Source: Rhinopithecus roxellana
Lineage: Eukaryota; Chordata; Mammalia; Primates; Cercopithecidae
Length of the DNA stretch: 64,000 bases
Assembly (NCBI RefSeq): GCF_007565055.1
Contig: NC_044568.1
Span: forward strand, 43,790,156-43,854,155
Direction of reading: 5' to 3'
The position numbers and the translations under genes were made by a program. This document shows, one piece after another, positions 1-11,587 of this stretch. The notes below the pieces were generated by a model. It had not been told where the DNA came from. It searched no databases and was given only the letters and a program-made list of their open reading frames with translations. How positions within the stretch are numbered: position 1 is the first letter of the stretch; each line of letters starts with the position of its first letter.

Positions 1-78
1 TGAGATACTTCACAGCGCAATGAAGCTTACGGTGACAAAGGAACTGTCCTCAGATGAAAACTAGAAAGAAGCTTTCTT

Positions 79-89
79 AGAAACTTCTT
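79..89 (+). other. L1-free copy of the shared L1 target site (1)
   Basis: agaaacttctt followed directly by agtgatgtgtg, with no L1. The flanks share markers with the L1-bearing units: aaaggaact.tcctcag on the left, gtcaattaacac (as right of L1-B) and aaaacgttaaag on the right. It looks like a paralogue that never received L1. Confidence 0.7.
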
Positions 90-1464
90 AGTGATGTGTG
101 AATTCATCTCACCACGTTACACTTATGTTTCGTTGAGCAGTCAATTAACACTGTCTTTGAGGACCCTGAGAAAGGCTTATTTGGATTGCATTGAGGCCTC
201 CCATGATAAACGAAACTTCATCAGTTCAAAACGTTAAAGAAGCTTTCTGAGAAACTTCTTTCTGATCAGTGAGTTCATCTCACAGACTTACACATTAGAC
301 CTCAGGAAGCAGTTTGCTAACACTCTTTCCTTGGAAACTGGAAAGTGATATTTGGGACCCATTGGGGCCCATGGTGAAAAAGGAAATATCCTCACATAAT
401 AACTAGAGAGAAGCTTTCTGAGAGATTGCTTTCTGATGTGTGACTTCATCACACAGAGTTCCAACCTTCCCTTTTTGAACAGTTTGCTAACACGGTTGTC
501 GTGGATTCTGCAAAGTGATATTTTGGAGCACATGGGGCCGATGGTGAAAAAGGAAGTATCCTCACAAAATGACTAGAGAGAAGCTGTCTGAGAGATTGGT
601 TTCTGATGTGCGACTTCATCACACAGAGTTCCACCCTTCCCTTCTTGGAACAGTTTGCTAACACTGTTGTCGTGCATTCTGCAAAGTGATATTTGGGAGC
701 CCATAGGGGCCCATGGTGAAAAAGGATCAGTGATCAGTGAATATCCTCACATAATAACCAGAGAGAAGCTTTCTGAGAGATTGCTTTCTGATGTGTGACT
801 TCATCACACAGAGTCCCACCCTTCCCTTCTTGGAACAGGTTGCAAACACTGTTGTCGTGGATTCTGCAAAGTGATATTTAGGATCCCATAGGGGCCCATG
901 GTGAAAAAAGAAGTATCCTCAAATTACAACTAGAGAGAAGCTTTCTGAGAGATTGCTTTCTGATGTGTGACTTCATCACAGAGAGTCCCACCCTTCCCTT
1001 CTTGGAACAGTTTCCAAACACTGTTATCGTGAATTCTGCAGAGTGATATTTGGGAGTCCTTTGGATCCGAGGGTGAAATGGGAAGTATCCTCACATAAAA
1101 ACTAGAGAGAAGCTTTCTGAGGGATTGCTTTCGGATATTTGACGTCATCACACAGAGTTGAACCCTTCTCTTCTTGGAGCAGTTTGCTATCACTGTTGTC
1201 ACGGATTCTGCAAAGTGATATTTGGGAGCTCATTGAGGGCTATGATGCAAAAGGAAATATCCTCAGATTAAAACTGGAAAGAAGCCTTCTGAGAAACTGA
1301 ATTGCCATGTTTGAATGCAACTCACAGAGTTACACGTTTCTCTTCAGTGATCAGTTTGTTAACACAGTTTTCTGGAAATCTGCAATTAGATAGCTCATAG
1401 CGCAATGAGGCTTACGGTGACAAAGGAAATATCCTCAGATGAAAATTAGAAAGAAGCTTTCTAA
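80..1464 (+). repeat. Eight-monomer unit A-B-C-C-C-C-D-E
   Basis: Monomer starts are near 80 (A), 251 (B), 422, 592, 777 and 949 (C), 1121 (D) and 1293 (E). This is one of the longest units. Its third C carries the 13-bp insertion described at 725-740. Its A monomer shares rare variants with the A monomers holding L1-A and L1-B (for example aaaacgttaaagaag), so it is an L1-free relative of those sites. Confidence 0.85.
725..740 (+). repeat. 13-bp insertion marker in a C monomer (copy 1)
   Basis: Where other C monomers read aaaggaaatatcc, this one reads gatcagtgatcagtga before atatcc, a doubled tcagtga. It marks a sublineage of C monomers and recurs at 13781, 14138 and 32849. Confidence 0.8.
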
Positions 1465-1635
1465 GAAACTTCTTGCTGATGTGTGAATTCATCTCACAGA
1501 GTAACACTTATGTTTCGTGGAGCAGTCCATTAACACTGTCTTTGAGGAACTTGAAGAGGGCTTCTTTGGATCCCATTGAGGCCTACGCTGATAAAGGAAA
1601 TTTCATCAGTTTAAAAAGTGAAAGAAGCTTCCTGA
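1465..1635 (+). repeat. Representative type A monomer (171 bp)
   Basis: First monomer of the standard five-monomer unit 1465-2322. Type A is recognised by gtgtgaattcatctcac, then cttatgtttcgtggagcag, then gaacctgagaagggcttc (here diverged), and a 3' half with gaggcctacgctgataaagg and tttcatcagtt. Both L1s are inserted 10 bases into A monomers. Confidence 0.85.
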
Positions 1636-1806
1636 GAACCTTCTTCCTGATCAGTGAGTTCATGTCACAGACATACAACATAGAGCTCATGAAGCCATTT
1701 GCTAACACTCTTTTCGTGGAAACCTCAAAGTGATATTTGGGAGCCCCTGGGGCCCATTTTGAAAAAGGAAATATCTTCACATAATAACTAGAGAGAAGCT
1801 TTCTGA
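1636..1806 (+). repeat. Representative type B monomer (171 bp)
   Basis: Type B is recognised by ttctgatcagtgagttcat, an acttagacctcaggaagcag segment (diverged in this copy) and a 3' end with gagcccataggggcccatgg, then cacataataactagagag. It always follows A, except in the recombined unit at 9360 where A and B are fused. Confidence 0.85.
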
Positions 1807-1978
1807 GAGATTGCGTTCTGATGTGTGTCTTCAACACACAGAGTTAGACCCTTCCCTTCGTGGAACAGTTTGCTAACACTGTTGTCGTGGATTCTGCAAA
1901 GTGATAGTTGGGAGCCCATAGGGGCCCATGGTGAAAAAGGAAGTATCCTCACATAATAACTAGAGTGAAGCTTTCTGA
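1807..1978 (+). repeat. Representative type C monomer (172 bp)
   Basis: Type C is recognised by gagagattgctttctgatg, cttcatcacacagagttcc, acccttcccttcttggaac and a 3' end like that of B (agcccataggggcccatgg). C is the variable element of the unit: it is absent in four-monomer units and present up to four times in eight-monomer units. Confidence 0.85.
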
Positions 1979-2150
1979 GACATTGCTTTCCGATGCGTGA
2001 CTTCATCACACAGAGTTCCACCCTTCCCTTCTTGGAACAGTTTGCTAACCCTGTTGTCGTGGATTATGCAAAGTGATATTTCGGAGCTCATTGAGGGCTA
2101 AGATGAAAATGGAAATATCCTCAGATTAAAACTGGAAAGAAGCCTTCTGA
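1979..2150 (+). repeat. Representative type D monomer (172 bp)
   Basis: D has a 5' half like C but a distinct 3' half with gagctcattgagggctatgg, then cctcagattaaaactggaaa and gaagccttct. This shared 5' half makes C and D a natural substrate for slippage of C copy number by unequal exchange. Confidence 0.85.
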
Positions 2151-2322
2151 GAAGCTGCATTGCCATGTGTGTATGCATCTCACAGTGTTACACGTTTCTC
2201 TTCAGTGATCCGTTTGTTAACACAGTTTTCTGGAAATCTGCAATTAGATACTTCATAGCGCAATGAAGCTTACAGTGACAAAGGAAATATCATCAGATGA
2301 ACACTAGAAAGAAGCTTTCTTA
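2151..2322 (+). repeat. Representative type E monomer (172 bp)
   Basis: E is recognised by gaaactgcattgccatg, acacgtttctcttcagtgat, gtttgttaacacagttttct and the 3' half attagatacttcatagcgca, followed by tgaagcttacggtgacaaag. E closes the unit and is followed by the next A. Confidence 0.85.
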
Positions 2323-4192
2323 GAAATTTCTTGGTGATGTTTGAATTCATCTCACAGAGTTACACTTATGTTTCGTGGACCTCCCCATTAACACTGTCTT
2401 GAGGAACCTGAGAGGGGCTTCTTTGGATCGCACTGACGCCTACGCTGATAAAGGAAATTTCATCAGTTCAAAACGTGAAAGATGCTTTTGTGAAACTTCT
2501 TTCTGATCAGTGAGTTCATCTCACAGAGTTACAACTTAGACCTCAGGAAGCGGTTTGTTAACACTCTTTTCGTGGAAACTGCAAAGTGATAATTGGGAGC
2601 CCTTAGGGGCGTATGGTGAATAAGGAAATATCCTCACATAATAACGAGAGAGAAGCTATCTGAGAGATTGCTTTCTGATGTGTGACTTCATCACACAGAA
2701 TTCCACCCTTCAATTCTTGGAACAGTTTGCTAACACTGTTGTCATGGATTCTGCAAAGTGATATTTGGGAGCTCACTGAGGGCTACGGTTAAACAGGAAA
2801 TAATCTCAGATTAAAACTGGAAAGTAGCCTTCTGAGAAACTGCATTGCCATGTGTGAATGAAGCTCACAGAGTTACACGTTTCTTTTCAGTGATCAGTTT
2901 GTTAACACAGTTTTCTGGAAATCTGCATTAGATACTTCGAATCGCAATGAACCTTTCGGTAACAAAGGAAATATCCTCAGATGAAAACTAGAAAGAAGCT
3001 TTCTTAGAAAGTTCTTGGTGATGTGAGAATTCATCTCACAGAGTTACACTTATGTTGCGTGGAGCAGTCCATTAACACTGTCTTTGAGGAACCTGAGAAG
3101 GGCTTCTTTGGATCGCATTGAGGCCTATGCAGATAAAGAAAATTTCATCAGTTCAAAATGTGAAAGACGATTTCTGAGAATCTTCTTTCTGATCAGTGAG
3201 TTCATCTCACCGACGTACAAATTAGACATCAAGAAGCAGTTTGCTAACACTCTTTTCTTGGAAACAGCAAAGTAATATTTGGGAGCCCATAGGGGCCCAA
3301 GGTAAAAAAAGAAATAACCTCTCATAATAACTATAGAGGAGGTTTATGAGAGATTGCTTTCTGATGTGTCACTTCATTACACAGCGTTCCACACTTCCCT
3401 TCTTAGAACAGTTTGCTAACACTGTTGACGTGGATTCTGCAAATTGATATTTGGGAGCCCATAGGAGCCCATGTTGAAAAAGGAAGTATCCTCACATAAA
3501 AACTAGAGAGAAACTTTCTGAGAGATTGCTTTAGTATATGTGACTTCATCTCACTGAGTTCCACCCTTCCCTTCTTGGAACACTTTGCTAACACTGTTGT
3601 GAATTCTTCAAAGTAATATTTGGTACCTAATGGAGGGCTATGGTGAAAAAGGAAATATCGTCAGATTAAAACTGGAAAGAAGCCTTCTGAGAAGCTGCAT
3701 TGCCATGTGTGAATGCAACTCACAGAGTTACACGTTTCTCTTCAGTGATCAGTTTGTTAACACAGTTTTCTGGAAATCTGCAATTAGATACTTCATAGCG
3801 CAAAGAAGCTTATGGTGACAAAGGAAATATCCTCAGATGAAAACTAGAAAGAAGCTTTCTTAGAAACTTCTTGGTGATGTGTGAATTCATCTCACAGTTA
3901 CACTTATGTTTCGTGGAGCAGTCCATTAACACTGTCTTTGAGGAACCTGAGAAGGGCTTCTTTGCTTCGTGTTGAGGCCTACACTGATAAAGGAATTTTC
4001 ATCACTTCAAAACGTGAAAGAAGCTTCCTGAGAAACTTCTTTCTGATTAGTGAGTTCATCTCACAGACTTACAACTTAGACCTCAGGAAGCAGTTTGCTA
4101 ACACTCTTTCGTGGAAACTGCAAAGTGATATTTGGGAGCCCATAGGGGCCCAAGGTAAAAAAGGAAATATCCTCACATAATAACTAGAGAGA

Positions 4193-4208
4193 ATTGCCAT
4201 GTTTGAAT
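4193..4208 (+). repeat. Templated insertion at a monomer junction
   Basis: At the junction between a B and a D monomer the usual gctttct is replaced by a longer piece containing attgccatgtttgaat. That string matches the start of E monomers (compare 1302-1317). The net gain is about 11 bp. It looks like a repair event that copied from a neighbouring E monomer. Confidence 0.6.
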
Positions 4209-7200
4209 TCTGAGAGACTGCTTTCTGATGTGTGACTTCATCACACAGAGTTCCACCCTTCCGTTCATGGAGCAGTTTGCTAACACTGTTGTCGTGCATT
4301 CTGCAAAGTGATATTTGGGATCTCATTGAGGGCTATGGTAAAAAGGAAATATCCTCAGATTAAAAGTGGAAAGAAGCCTTCTGAGAAACTGCATTGCCAT
4401 GTGTGAATGCAATCCACAGAGTTACACGTTTCTCTTCAGTGATCAGTTGGTTTACACAGTTTTCTGGAAATCTGCAATTAGATACTTCATAGCGCAATGA
4501 AACTTACGGTGACAAAGGAAATATCCTCAGACGAAAACGGGAAAGAAGTTTTCTTAGAAACTTCTTTTGGATGTGTGAATTCATCTCATAGAGTTACACT
4601 TATGTTTCCTGGAGCAGTCCGTTAACACTCTCTTTGAAGAACCTGAGAAAGGCTTCTTTGGATCACATTGAGGCCTACGCTGATAAAGGAAATTTTATCA
4701 GCTCAAAATGTGAAAGAAGCTTTGTGAGAAACTTCTATCTGATCAGTGAGTTCAACTCACAGACTTACAACTTAGACCTCAGGAAGCAGTGTGCTAAAAC
4801 TCTCTTCGTGCCGACAGCAAAGTGATATTTAGGAGCCCATAGGGGCCCATGGTGAAAAAGGAGATATCGTCACATAATAACGAGAGAGAAGCTTTCTAAG
4901 AGATTGCTTTCTAATGTGTGACTTCATCACACAGAGTTCCACCCTTCCCTTCTTGGAACAGTTTGCTAACACTGTTGTCGTGGATTCTGCAAAGTGATAT
5001 TTGGGAGCTCACTGAGGACTATGTTGAAAACGGAAATACTCGCAGATTAAAAGTGGAAAGAAATCTTCTGAGAAACTGCATTGCCATGTGTGAATGCAAC
5101 TCACAGAATTTCATGATTCTCTTCAGTGATCACTTTGTTTACACAGTTTTCTGGAAATCTGCATTTAGATGCTTCCTAGCGCAATGAAGCTTATGGTGAC
5201 AAAGGAAATATCCTCAGACGAAAACTTGAAAGAAGCTTTCTTAGAAACTTCTTTTTGATGTGTGAATTCATCTCACAGAGTTACAGTTATGTTACATGGA
5301 GCAGTCCATTAACACTGTCTTTGAGGAACCTGAGAAGGCTTCTTTGGATCGCATTGAGGCCTACGATGATAAAGGAAATTTCATCAGTTTAAAACGTGAA
5401 AGATGCTTTCTGAGAAACTTCTTTCTGATCAGTGAGTTCATCTCACTGACTTACAACTTAGACCTCAGGAAGCAATTTGCTAACACTGTTTTCGTGGGAA
5501 ATGCAAAGTGATATTTGGGAGCCAATAGGGGCCCATGGTGAAAAAAGAAGTATCCTCACATAATAACTAGAGAGAAGCTTTCTGAGAGATTGCTTTCTGA
5601 TGTGTGACTTCATCACACAAGGTTCCACACTTCCCTTCTTGGAACAGTTTGCTAACACTGTTGTCGTGGATTCTGCAAAATGATATTTCGGAGCCCATAG
5701 GGGCCCATGGTGAAAAAGGACGTATCCACACATAAAAACTAGGGAGAAGCTTTCTGAGAGATTGCTTTCTGATATGTGACTTCATCACACATGGTTCCAC
5801 CCTTCCCATCTTGGAACAATTTGCTAACCCTGTTGTCGTGGATTCTGCAAAGTGATATTTGGGAGCCCACTGAGGGCTATGTTGAAAAAGGAAATATCCT
5901 CAGATTAAAACTGGAAAGAATCCTTCTGAGAAACTGCATTGCCATATGTGAATTCAACTCACTGAGTTACACGTTTCTCTTCAGTGATCTGTTTGTTAAC
6001 ACAGTTTTCTGGAAATCTGCAGTTAGATACTTCATAGCGTAATGAAGCTTACGGTGACAAAGGAAATAACCTCAGAAGAAAACTAGAAAGAAGCTTTCTT
6101 AGAAGCTTCCTGTTGATGTGTGAATTCATCTCACAGAGTTACACTTTTGTTTCGTGGAGCAGTCCATTAACACTGTCTTTGAGGAACCTGAGAAGGGCTT
6201 CTTTGGATCGCATTGTGGCCTACGGTGATAAAGGAAATTTCATCAGTTCAAAACGTGAAAGAAGCTTTCTGAGAAACTTCTTTCTGATCAGTGAGTTCGT
6301 CTCACAGAGTTAAAACTTAGACCTCAGGAAGCAGTTTGCTAACACTCTTTTCGTGGAATCTGCAACGTGATCTTTGGGAGCCTATAAGGGCCTATGGTGA
6401 AAAAGGAAATATCCTCAGATAATAGCTAGAGAGAAGCTAACTGAGAGATTGCTTTCAGATGTGTGACTTCATCACTCAGATTTCCAGACTTCCCGTCTCA
6501 GGACAGTTTGCCATCACTGTTGTCGTGGATTCTCAAAAGTGATATTTGGGAGCCCATAGTGGCCCATGGTGAAAAAAAAAATATCCTCACATAAGAACTA
6601 GATAGAACCTTTCTGAGAGATTGCTATCTGATGTGTGGCTTCATCAAATTAAGTTCCACCCTTCCCTTCTTGGAACAGTTTGCTAACACTGTTGTCATGG
6701 ATTCTGCAAAGTGATGTTTGGGAGCCCTTTGAGGGCTATGCTGAAAAAGGAAATATCCTCACATTAAAACTGGAAAGAAGCCTTCTGAGAAACTGCATTG
6801 CCATATTTGAATGCAAATCACAGATTTACACCTTTCTCTTCAGTGATCAATTTGTTACCACAGTTTTCTGGAAATCTGCAATTAGATGCTTCACAGTGCA
6901 ATGAAGCTTACGGTGACAAAGGAAATAACCTCAGAAGAAAACTAGAAAGAAGTTTTCTTAGAAACTTCCTCATGATGTGCAAATTCATCTCACAAAGTTC
7001 CACTTATGTGTCGTGGAGCAGTCGATTAACACTGTCTTTGAGGAACCTGAGAAGGGCTTCTTTGGATCGCATTGAGGCCTACGCTGATAAAGGAAATTTC
7101 ATCAGTTCAAAACGTGAAAGAAGCTTTCTGAGAAACTTCTTTCTGATCAGTGAGTTCATCTCACAGACTTACAACTTAGACCTCAGGAAGCAGTTTGCTA

Positions 7201-8451
7201 ACACTGTTGTCATGGATTCTGAAAAGTGATATTTGGGAGAAGTTAGAGGCCCATAGTGAAAAAGGAACTATCCTCACATAAAAACTAGAGAGAAGATTTC
7301 TGAGAGATTGCTTTCTGATGAGTGACTTCATCACACAGAGTTCCACCCTTCCCTTCTTGGAACAGTTTGCTAACACTGTTGTCGTGGATTCTGCAAAGTG
7401 ATATTGGGAGCTCATTGAGGGCTACGGTGAAAAAGGAAATATCCTCAGATTTTAAATGGAAAGAAGCCTTCTGAGAAACTGCATTGCCATGTGTGAATGT
7501 AACTCACAGAGTTACACGTTTCTCTTCAGTGATCAGTTTGTTAACACAGTTTTCTGGAAATCTGCAATTAGATACTTCATAGCGCAATCAAGCTTACGGT
7601 GACAAAGGAAATGTCCTCAGATGAAAAGTAGAAAGAAGCTTTCTTAGAAACTTCTTTGTGATGTGTGAATTCATCTCACAGTGTTACACTTATGTTTCTT
7701 GGAGCAGTCCATTAACACTGTCTTTGAGGAACCTGAGAAGGGCTTCCTTGGATAGCATTGAGGCCTACGCTGATAAAGGAAATTTCATCAGTTTAAAACG
7801 TGAAAGAACCGTTCTGAGAAATTTCTTTCTGATCAGGGAGTTCATCTCACAGACTTACAACTTAGACCTCAGGAAGCAGTGTGCTAACACTCTTTTCAAG
7901 GAAACTGCAAAGTGATATTTGGGAGCCCATAGGGGCCCATGTTGAAAAAGGAAATATCCTCACATAATAACTAGAGAAAAGACTTATGAGTGATTGCTTT
8001 CTGATGTGTGACTTCATTACACAGAGTTTCACCCTACCCTTCTTGGAACAGTTTGCTAACACTGTGCTCGTGAATTCGGATATGTAATATTTGGTATCCC
8101 ATAGGGGCCCATGTTGAAAAAGGAAGTATCCTCACATAAAAACTAGTGAGAAACTTTCTGAGAGATTGCTTTCGGATGTGTGACTTCATCACACAGAGTT
8201 CCACCCTTCCCTTCTTGGAACAGTTTGCTAACACTGTTGTCGTGGATTCTGCAAAGTGATATTTGGGAGGCCATACGGTCCCAGGGTGAAAAACGAAGTA
8301 TCCTCACATAAAAATTAGAGAGAAGCATTCTGAGAGATTGCATTCTGATGTGTGACTTCATCACACAGAGTTCCACCCTTCCCTTCTGGAACAGTTTGCT
8401 AACACTGTCGTCATGGATTCTGCAAAGTGATATTTGGGAGCTCATTGAGGG

Positions 8452-8468
8452 CTACGGTGAAAAAGGAA
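8452..8468 (+). other. A-box (pJ-alpha-type) motif, representative
   Basis: The 17 bases ctacggtgaaaaaggaa match the reverse complement of the alphoid A-box/pJ-alpha consensus (TTCCTTTTYCACCRTAG) exactly. The same position in most C, D and B monomers carries this motif or a one- or two-base variant. In human arrays this position is either an A box or a CENP-B box. I found no match to the CENP-B core TTCGNNNNANNCGGG anywhere I looked. Protein binding here is not shown by sequence. Confidence 0.6.
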
Positions 8469-9359
8469 ATATCCTCAGATTAAAACTGAAAAGAAGCCTT
8501 CTGAGAAACTGCATTGCCATGTGTGAATGCAACTCACAGAGTTGCACGTTTCTCTTCAGTGATCAGTTTGTTAGCACAGTTTTCTGGAAATCTGCAATGG
8601 GATACTTCATAGCACAAGGAAGCTTATGGTAACAAAGGAAATATCCTCTGATGAAAATTAGAAAAAAGCTTTCTTAGAAACTTCTTGGTGATGGGTGAAT
8701 TAATCTCAAAGAGTTACACTAATGTATCGTGGAGTAGTCCATTAACACTCTCATTGAGGAACCGGTGAAGGGCTTCTTTGGATCACATTGAGTCCTACGC
8801 TGATAAAGGAAATTTCATCAGTTCAAAACGTGAAAGAAGCTTTCTGAGAAACTTATTTCTGAACAGTGAGTTCATCTCACATACTTACAATATAGACCTC
8901 AGGAGGCAGTTTGCTAACACTCTTTCCGTGGAAATTGCAAAGTGATGTTTGGGAACCCATAGGGGCACATGGTGAAAAAGGAAATATACTCACATGATAA
9001 CTAGAGGGAAGCTGTCTGAGAGATTGCTTTCTGAGGTGTGACTTCATCACAAAGAGTTCCACACTTTCCTTCTTGGAAAAGTTTGCTAAAACTGTTGTCG
9101 TGGATTCAGCAAAGTGAAATTTGGGAGCTCATTGAGGGCTATGGTGAAAAAGGAAATATCCTCTGATTAAAACTGGAAAGACGCCTTCTGAGAAACTGCA
9201 TTGCCATGTGTGAATGCAACTCACTGAGTTACATGTTTGTCTTCAGTGATCAGTTTGTTAACACAGTTTTCTGGAAATCTGCATTTACATACTTCATAGC
9301 GCAATGAAGCTTACGGTGACAAAGAACATATCCTCAGATGAAAACTAGAAAGGTTTCTA

Positions 9360-10216
9360 GAAACTTCTTTGTGATGTGTGAATTCATCTCACAGACTTAC
9401 AACTTAGACCTCAGGAAGCAGTTTGCTAACACTGTTTTAGTGGAAACTGCAAAGTGATATTTGGGAGACCGTAGGGGCCCATTGTGAAAACCAAATAACC
9501 TCATATAATAAGTTGAGAGTTGCTTTCTGAGAGATTGCTTTCTGATGTGTGGCTTCATCACACAGAGTTCCACCTTTCCCTTCTTGGAAAAGTTTCCCAA
9601 CACAGTTGTCGCGGATTCTGCAAAGTTATATTTGGGAGCCGATTGGGGCCCATGGTGAAAAAGCAAATATCCTCACATAATAAGTAGAGAGAAGCTTTCT
9701 GAGAGATTGCTTTCTGGTGTGTGACTTCATCACACAGAGTTCCACCCATTCCTTCTTGGATAAGTTTGCTAACACTGTTGTCGTGGATTCTGCAAAGTGA
9801 TATTTTGGAGCAAATAGGGGCTCATGGTGAAAAAAGAAGTATCGTCACATAAAAACTAGAGAGAAGCTTTCTGAGAGATTGCTTTACGATATGTGACTTC
9901 ATCACACAGAGTTCCACCCTTCCCTTCTTGGAACAGTTTGCTAACACTGTTGTCATGGATTCTGCAAAGTGATATTTTGAGCTCTTGGAGGGCTATGGTG
10001 AAAAGGAAATATCCTCACATTAAAACTGGAAAGAAGCCTTTTCAGGAACTGCATTGCCATGTGTGATTGCAACTCACACAGGTACACGTTTCTCTTCAGT
10101 TATCAGTTTGTTAACACAGTTTTATGGAAAGCTGCAATGAGATACTTCATAGCGCAATGAAGCTTACGGTGACAAGGCAAATATCCTCAGATGAAAACTA
10201 GAAAGAAGCTTTCCTA
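9360..10216 (+). repeat. Recombined unit: A/B hybrid monomer + C-C-D-E
   Basis: The first monomer begins as A (gtgatgtgtgaattcatctc) but changes to B within catctcacag, continuing acttacaacttagacctcag. One monomer's worth of sequence is missing between A and B. The switch is in a stretch identical in both types, as expected for unequal exchange. A short deletion (agaaaggtttctag) lies just before it. Confidence 0.75.
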
Positions 10217-11074
10217 GAAACTTCTTGGTGATGTGTGAATTCATCTCACGGAGTTATTCTTATGTTTCGTGGAGCAGTCCATTAACACTGTCTTTGAGGA
10301 ACCTGAGAAGGGCTTCTTTGGATCGCATTGAGGCCTAAGCTGATATAGTAAATGTCATCAGTTCAAAACATGAAAGAAGCTTTCTGGGAAACGTCTTTCT
10401 GATCAGTGAGTTCATCTCACAGACTTACAACTTAGATCTCAGGAAGCAATTTGCTAACACTGTTTCCGTGGATACTGAAAAGTGATATTTGGGAGCCCAT
10501 AAGGGCCCATGATGAAAAGGGAAATATCCTCACAGAATAACTAGAGAGAAGCTTTCTGAGAGTTTGCTTTCTGATGTGTGACTTCATCACACTCAGTTCC
10601 ACCATTCCCTTCTTGGAACCGTTTGCTATCACTGTTGCCGTGGATTCTGCTATGTGATATTTGGTAGCCCATAGGGGCCCATGTTGAAAAAGGAAGGATC
10701 CTCACATAATAACTGGAGAGAAGCTTTCTGAGAGATTGCTTTCCGATATGTGACTTCATCACAGAGAGTTCCAACCTTCCCTTCTTAGAAAAGTTTGCTA
10801 ACACTGTTGTCGTGGTTTCTGCAAGTGATATTTGGGAGCTCATTGTGGGCTAAGGTGAAAAATGAAATATCCTCAGAATAAAAGTGGAAAGAAGCCTTCT
10901 GAGAATCTGCATTGCCATGTGTGAATGCAACTCACAGAGTCACAAGTTTCTATTCAGTGAACAGCTTCTTAACAGAGTTTTCTGGAAATCTGCAATTAGA
11001 TACTTCATAGCGCAATGAAGCTTACGGGGACAAAGGAAATATCCTCAGATGATATCCAGAAAGAAGCTTTCTTA

Positions 11075-11587
11075 GAAACTTCTTGGTGATTGTGAATTCA
11101 TCTCACAGAGTTACTCTTATGTTTCGTGGAGTAGTCCATTAACACTGTCTTTGAGGAACGTGAGAACGGCTTCTTTGGATCGCATTGAGGCCTACCCTGA
11201 TAAATTAAATTTCATCAGTTCAAAACGTGAAAGAAGCTTTCTTGGAAACTTCTTTCTGATCAGTGAGTTCACCTCACAGACTTACAAATTAGAACTCAGG
11301 AAGCAGTTTGCTAACAGTCTTTTCATGGAAACTACAAAATGATATTTGGGAGCCCATGGGGGCCCATGGTGAAAAAGGAAATATCCTAGGATTAAAACTG
11401 GAAAGAAGCCTTCTGAGAAACTGCATTGCCATGTGTGAATGCAACTCGAGAGTTACATGTTTCTCTTCAGTGATCCGTTTGTTAACACAGTTTTCTGGAA
11501 ATCTGCAATGAGATGCTTCATAGCGCAATGAAGCTTACGGTGACAAAGGAAATATCGTCAGATGAAAACTAGAAAGAAGCTTTCTTA
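11075..11587 (+). repeat. Three-monomer unit A-B/D-E (513 bp)
   Basis: The shortest unit seen. The B monomer's 3' end changes to a D-type end (attaaaactggaaagaagcc) and runs directly into E, so C and most of D are lost. This again points to exchange between misaligned monomers. Confidence 0.75.
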
